Part shown: piece after piece, positions 62,405-64,000 of the stretch | How the letters are laid out: every line of letters starts with the position of its first letter | Numbering within the stretch: position 1 is the first letter of the stretch | Origin: Neodontobutis hainanensis | Taxonomy: Eukaryota > Chordata > Actinopteri > Gobiiformes > Odontobutidae | Length of the DNA stretch: 64,000 bases | NCBI GenBank assembly: GCA_024349245.1 | Contig: JALDNG010000038.1 | Coordinates: 4,686,001-4,750,000, forward strand | Reading direction: 5' to 3' | Position numbers and translations under genes: made by a program | Notes under the pieces: model-generated | What the model was told of the DNA's origin: nothing | Seen by the model: the letters and a program-made list of their open reading frames with translations, nothing else | Databases searched by the model: none

Positions 62405-64000
62405 CTGCAAACCACAAAACACATTGTCAGGAGCTGCATTTTCAGCACATAATCTACTATTTCGACTGAGAGTACCAAGAATTGCTACAATGTGGTATAT
62501 TCACTTGAAACTGAAGAGGTGCCCTGGAAAGAGCGTCAAGTCTCATCTTGTTCCTAGAGTAAAGCAGGCTGGGTATAAGGGGCATAAACGCAGATCTTAA
62601 ATTACAGACACAATCGCTCTAGTGCTACACTTATGCAGTCTGGGAAATCAGATCCTCCTGACACACATACACACATGATAGAAGACATGTTCATATGGTG
62701 CAATGAACTTTAGACAGTAAATTATAATTATCAGGCCTGGGGTTTATCTGAAGATATCAAACAGGTATCATCAAGGCAGGTGTAACAACTGGCAAAAGCA
62801 ATATGTATGCAGTAAGAACCTTCTCCTGTAGGGCTTTTTTTGCCAGAGTTTAACAGGTTCACAGACTGCTGCTCATTTTCACAGTTTGGTGGTATTGTGG
62901 CTACTATATAGCACTACAGATGGAATTTAGCTGTTAAGATATAATCTGGTACAAGCAACTCTGCTTCAGTTTAGTGTACATTGTACGCTGTCATAAAAAA
63001 TAATTAAAAATAATACAATTCTGAAAGATTTAAAAGAAGAAATCAGATTTTTATTAAACACACTATTCCAACAGAGATTAGCAAACACCATGACACATAA
63101 TCCACGTCAAAGTGTGTAAAAACAACTGTCAGTCCAAAATAAGCCTGCACAACACTGTAAAAAATAGAAAGAAAACAAACAGTGGTTACAATAGTCTTCA
63201 GAACCACAGAAGGCAAAAAGTATATTTCTTAAACCAAAGTGTTCTCTTTGTGGTGTTCATTGTTAGGGACAGGACACCACAACATCAAAATAACACTGTC
63301 TGGTCAGAACATTCACCTCAGAAGAAAACAGAAAAACCACTGGGTTTAATAAATGTAAATCATCTTTATTGGTTTGAATTCTATTAAAGCTGGGATTGGT
63401 GCTTGTGGTCATTGTGTATATGTAAGAACCCTGCAGTATTGTGTATTTTAGTTGGTCTGTCAGAGAAAATCTGACTTGCTTTATCATGGTTAAAGACATG
63501 GAAACAGAAAGGCTATAAATAAGCAATTTGGACGATTTAGCAATCTTCATCTTCAGTTTTCTGCTCAACGGAGGATGACTGAAAAAACAGGTGCTCTTTT
63601 CAAATTCTGCCTAATGCATCTTTAAAACTCTATAAGATCTTTAAAAGTCATTTCTTACATTGAATAACACCTTACTGTGTGGTGTAAGTCTCTGGTTAGC
63701 AGAGCTATGCCTTGGCAGGTGACTCTATATATGTTGAACAGAATAGTGAATAAAGCATGCAGAGACAAAGCAGGCTGCAACTTGTCAAGAGAATGTGAGC
63801 CTGAGCATGGCTCCTGCCTCGCTGTGTCAGAAAGAAATAGATGTATGGATCCTTTACATGTAGCTCAGTGTAAACATCCATGTGCTAAGGCTTGTCTCTT
63901 GGGAGAACAAGCAGGGGGCCTTGAAACGTTCACTGTGTAAGTATCCTTCGACGCACGGCTTGGCTTTGACAGTCAAAAGAGACTCAAAGTATATGCCTCT
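62405..64000. other. col11a1 intron 4, partial
   Basis: AT-rich sequence upstream of exon 5, continuing past the window edge. No LamG-domain exon could be found on the minus strand. A small terminal-exon-like segment at 63537-63578 is discussed in the findings. Confidence 0.65.

Noticed and set aside
1..64000. CRISPR arrays, operons or phage-type features
   Set aside because: The sequence is clearly vertebrate with introns; the only tandem array is a direct 36-bp minisatellite without unique spacers.

Overview
This window is vertebrate genomic DNA, almost certainly from a teleost fish. It is AT-rich, the coding exons are short and widely spaced, and the dispersed repeats are typical of teleosts: a tRNA-like SINE head, a SINE/LINE tail of the 'ataaaagcgtctg' type, and fragments of the 'ggctggagcctatccca' family. 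It holds one recognisable gene, on the minus strand: most of col11a1, which encodes the pro-alpha1 chain of type XI fibrillar collagen. The paralog call rests on the C-propeptide. Its last exon reads EINTPKIDQVPI...GPVCFLG, and the first C-propeptide segment has LQLSHPEFPDG, with Ser where alpha1(V) has Cys. I cannot tell the teleost copies col11a1a and col11a1b apart from this sequence.

Layout from high to low coordinate, which is the direction of transcription. 62405-64000 is intron 4; exons 1-4 (signal peptide and most of the TSPN/LamG domain) lie beyond the window. 57401-62404 holds the end of the TSPN domain and the variable region: exon 5, acidic 6A, basic 6B, 7 and 8. 55208-56969 holds the minor helix and N-telopeptide (exons 9-13). 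22220-54418 holds the 49 exons of the major triple helix (14-62). 18808-22120 holds the C-telopeptide and C-propeptide (63-67). About 17.5-18.8 kb is the 3' UTR. 1-17.5 kb is the downstream intergenic region, with no gene I can support. I placed all exons by hand from Gly-X-Y frame and splice sites. Counting exon 55 as 54 nt, the helix sums to 3042 nt, which is 338 Gly-X-Y triplets or 1014 residues. That is the canonical fibrillar length, so no helix exon is missing.

Three places break the pattern. Exon 55 is 53 nt instead of 54, and exon 10 is 40 nt instead of 42. Both losses fall in C/G runs and both shift the frame. One obligatory helix glycine (exon 44, helix residue about 613) is encoded as alanine. 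With every other exon intact, the two indels look more like homopolymer errors in the assembly than a dead gene. The Gly-to-Ala change is a simple G-to-C difference and may be real.

The larger introns and the intergenic flank hold repeats and several long, compositionally complex stretches that could be conserved regulatory elements, but conservation cannot be judged here. Intron 5, just upstream of alternative exons 6A/6B, carries an imperfect inverted repeat and an eight-copy 36-bp minisatellite. I did not find an undescribed system; the content is a well-known matrix gene with a few local oddities.
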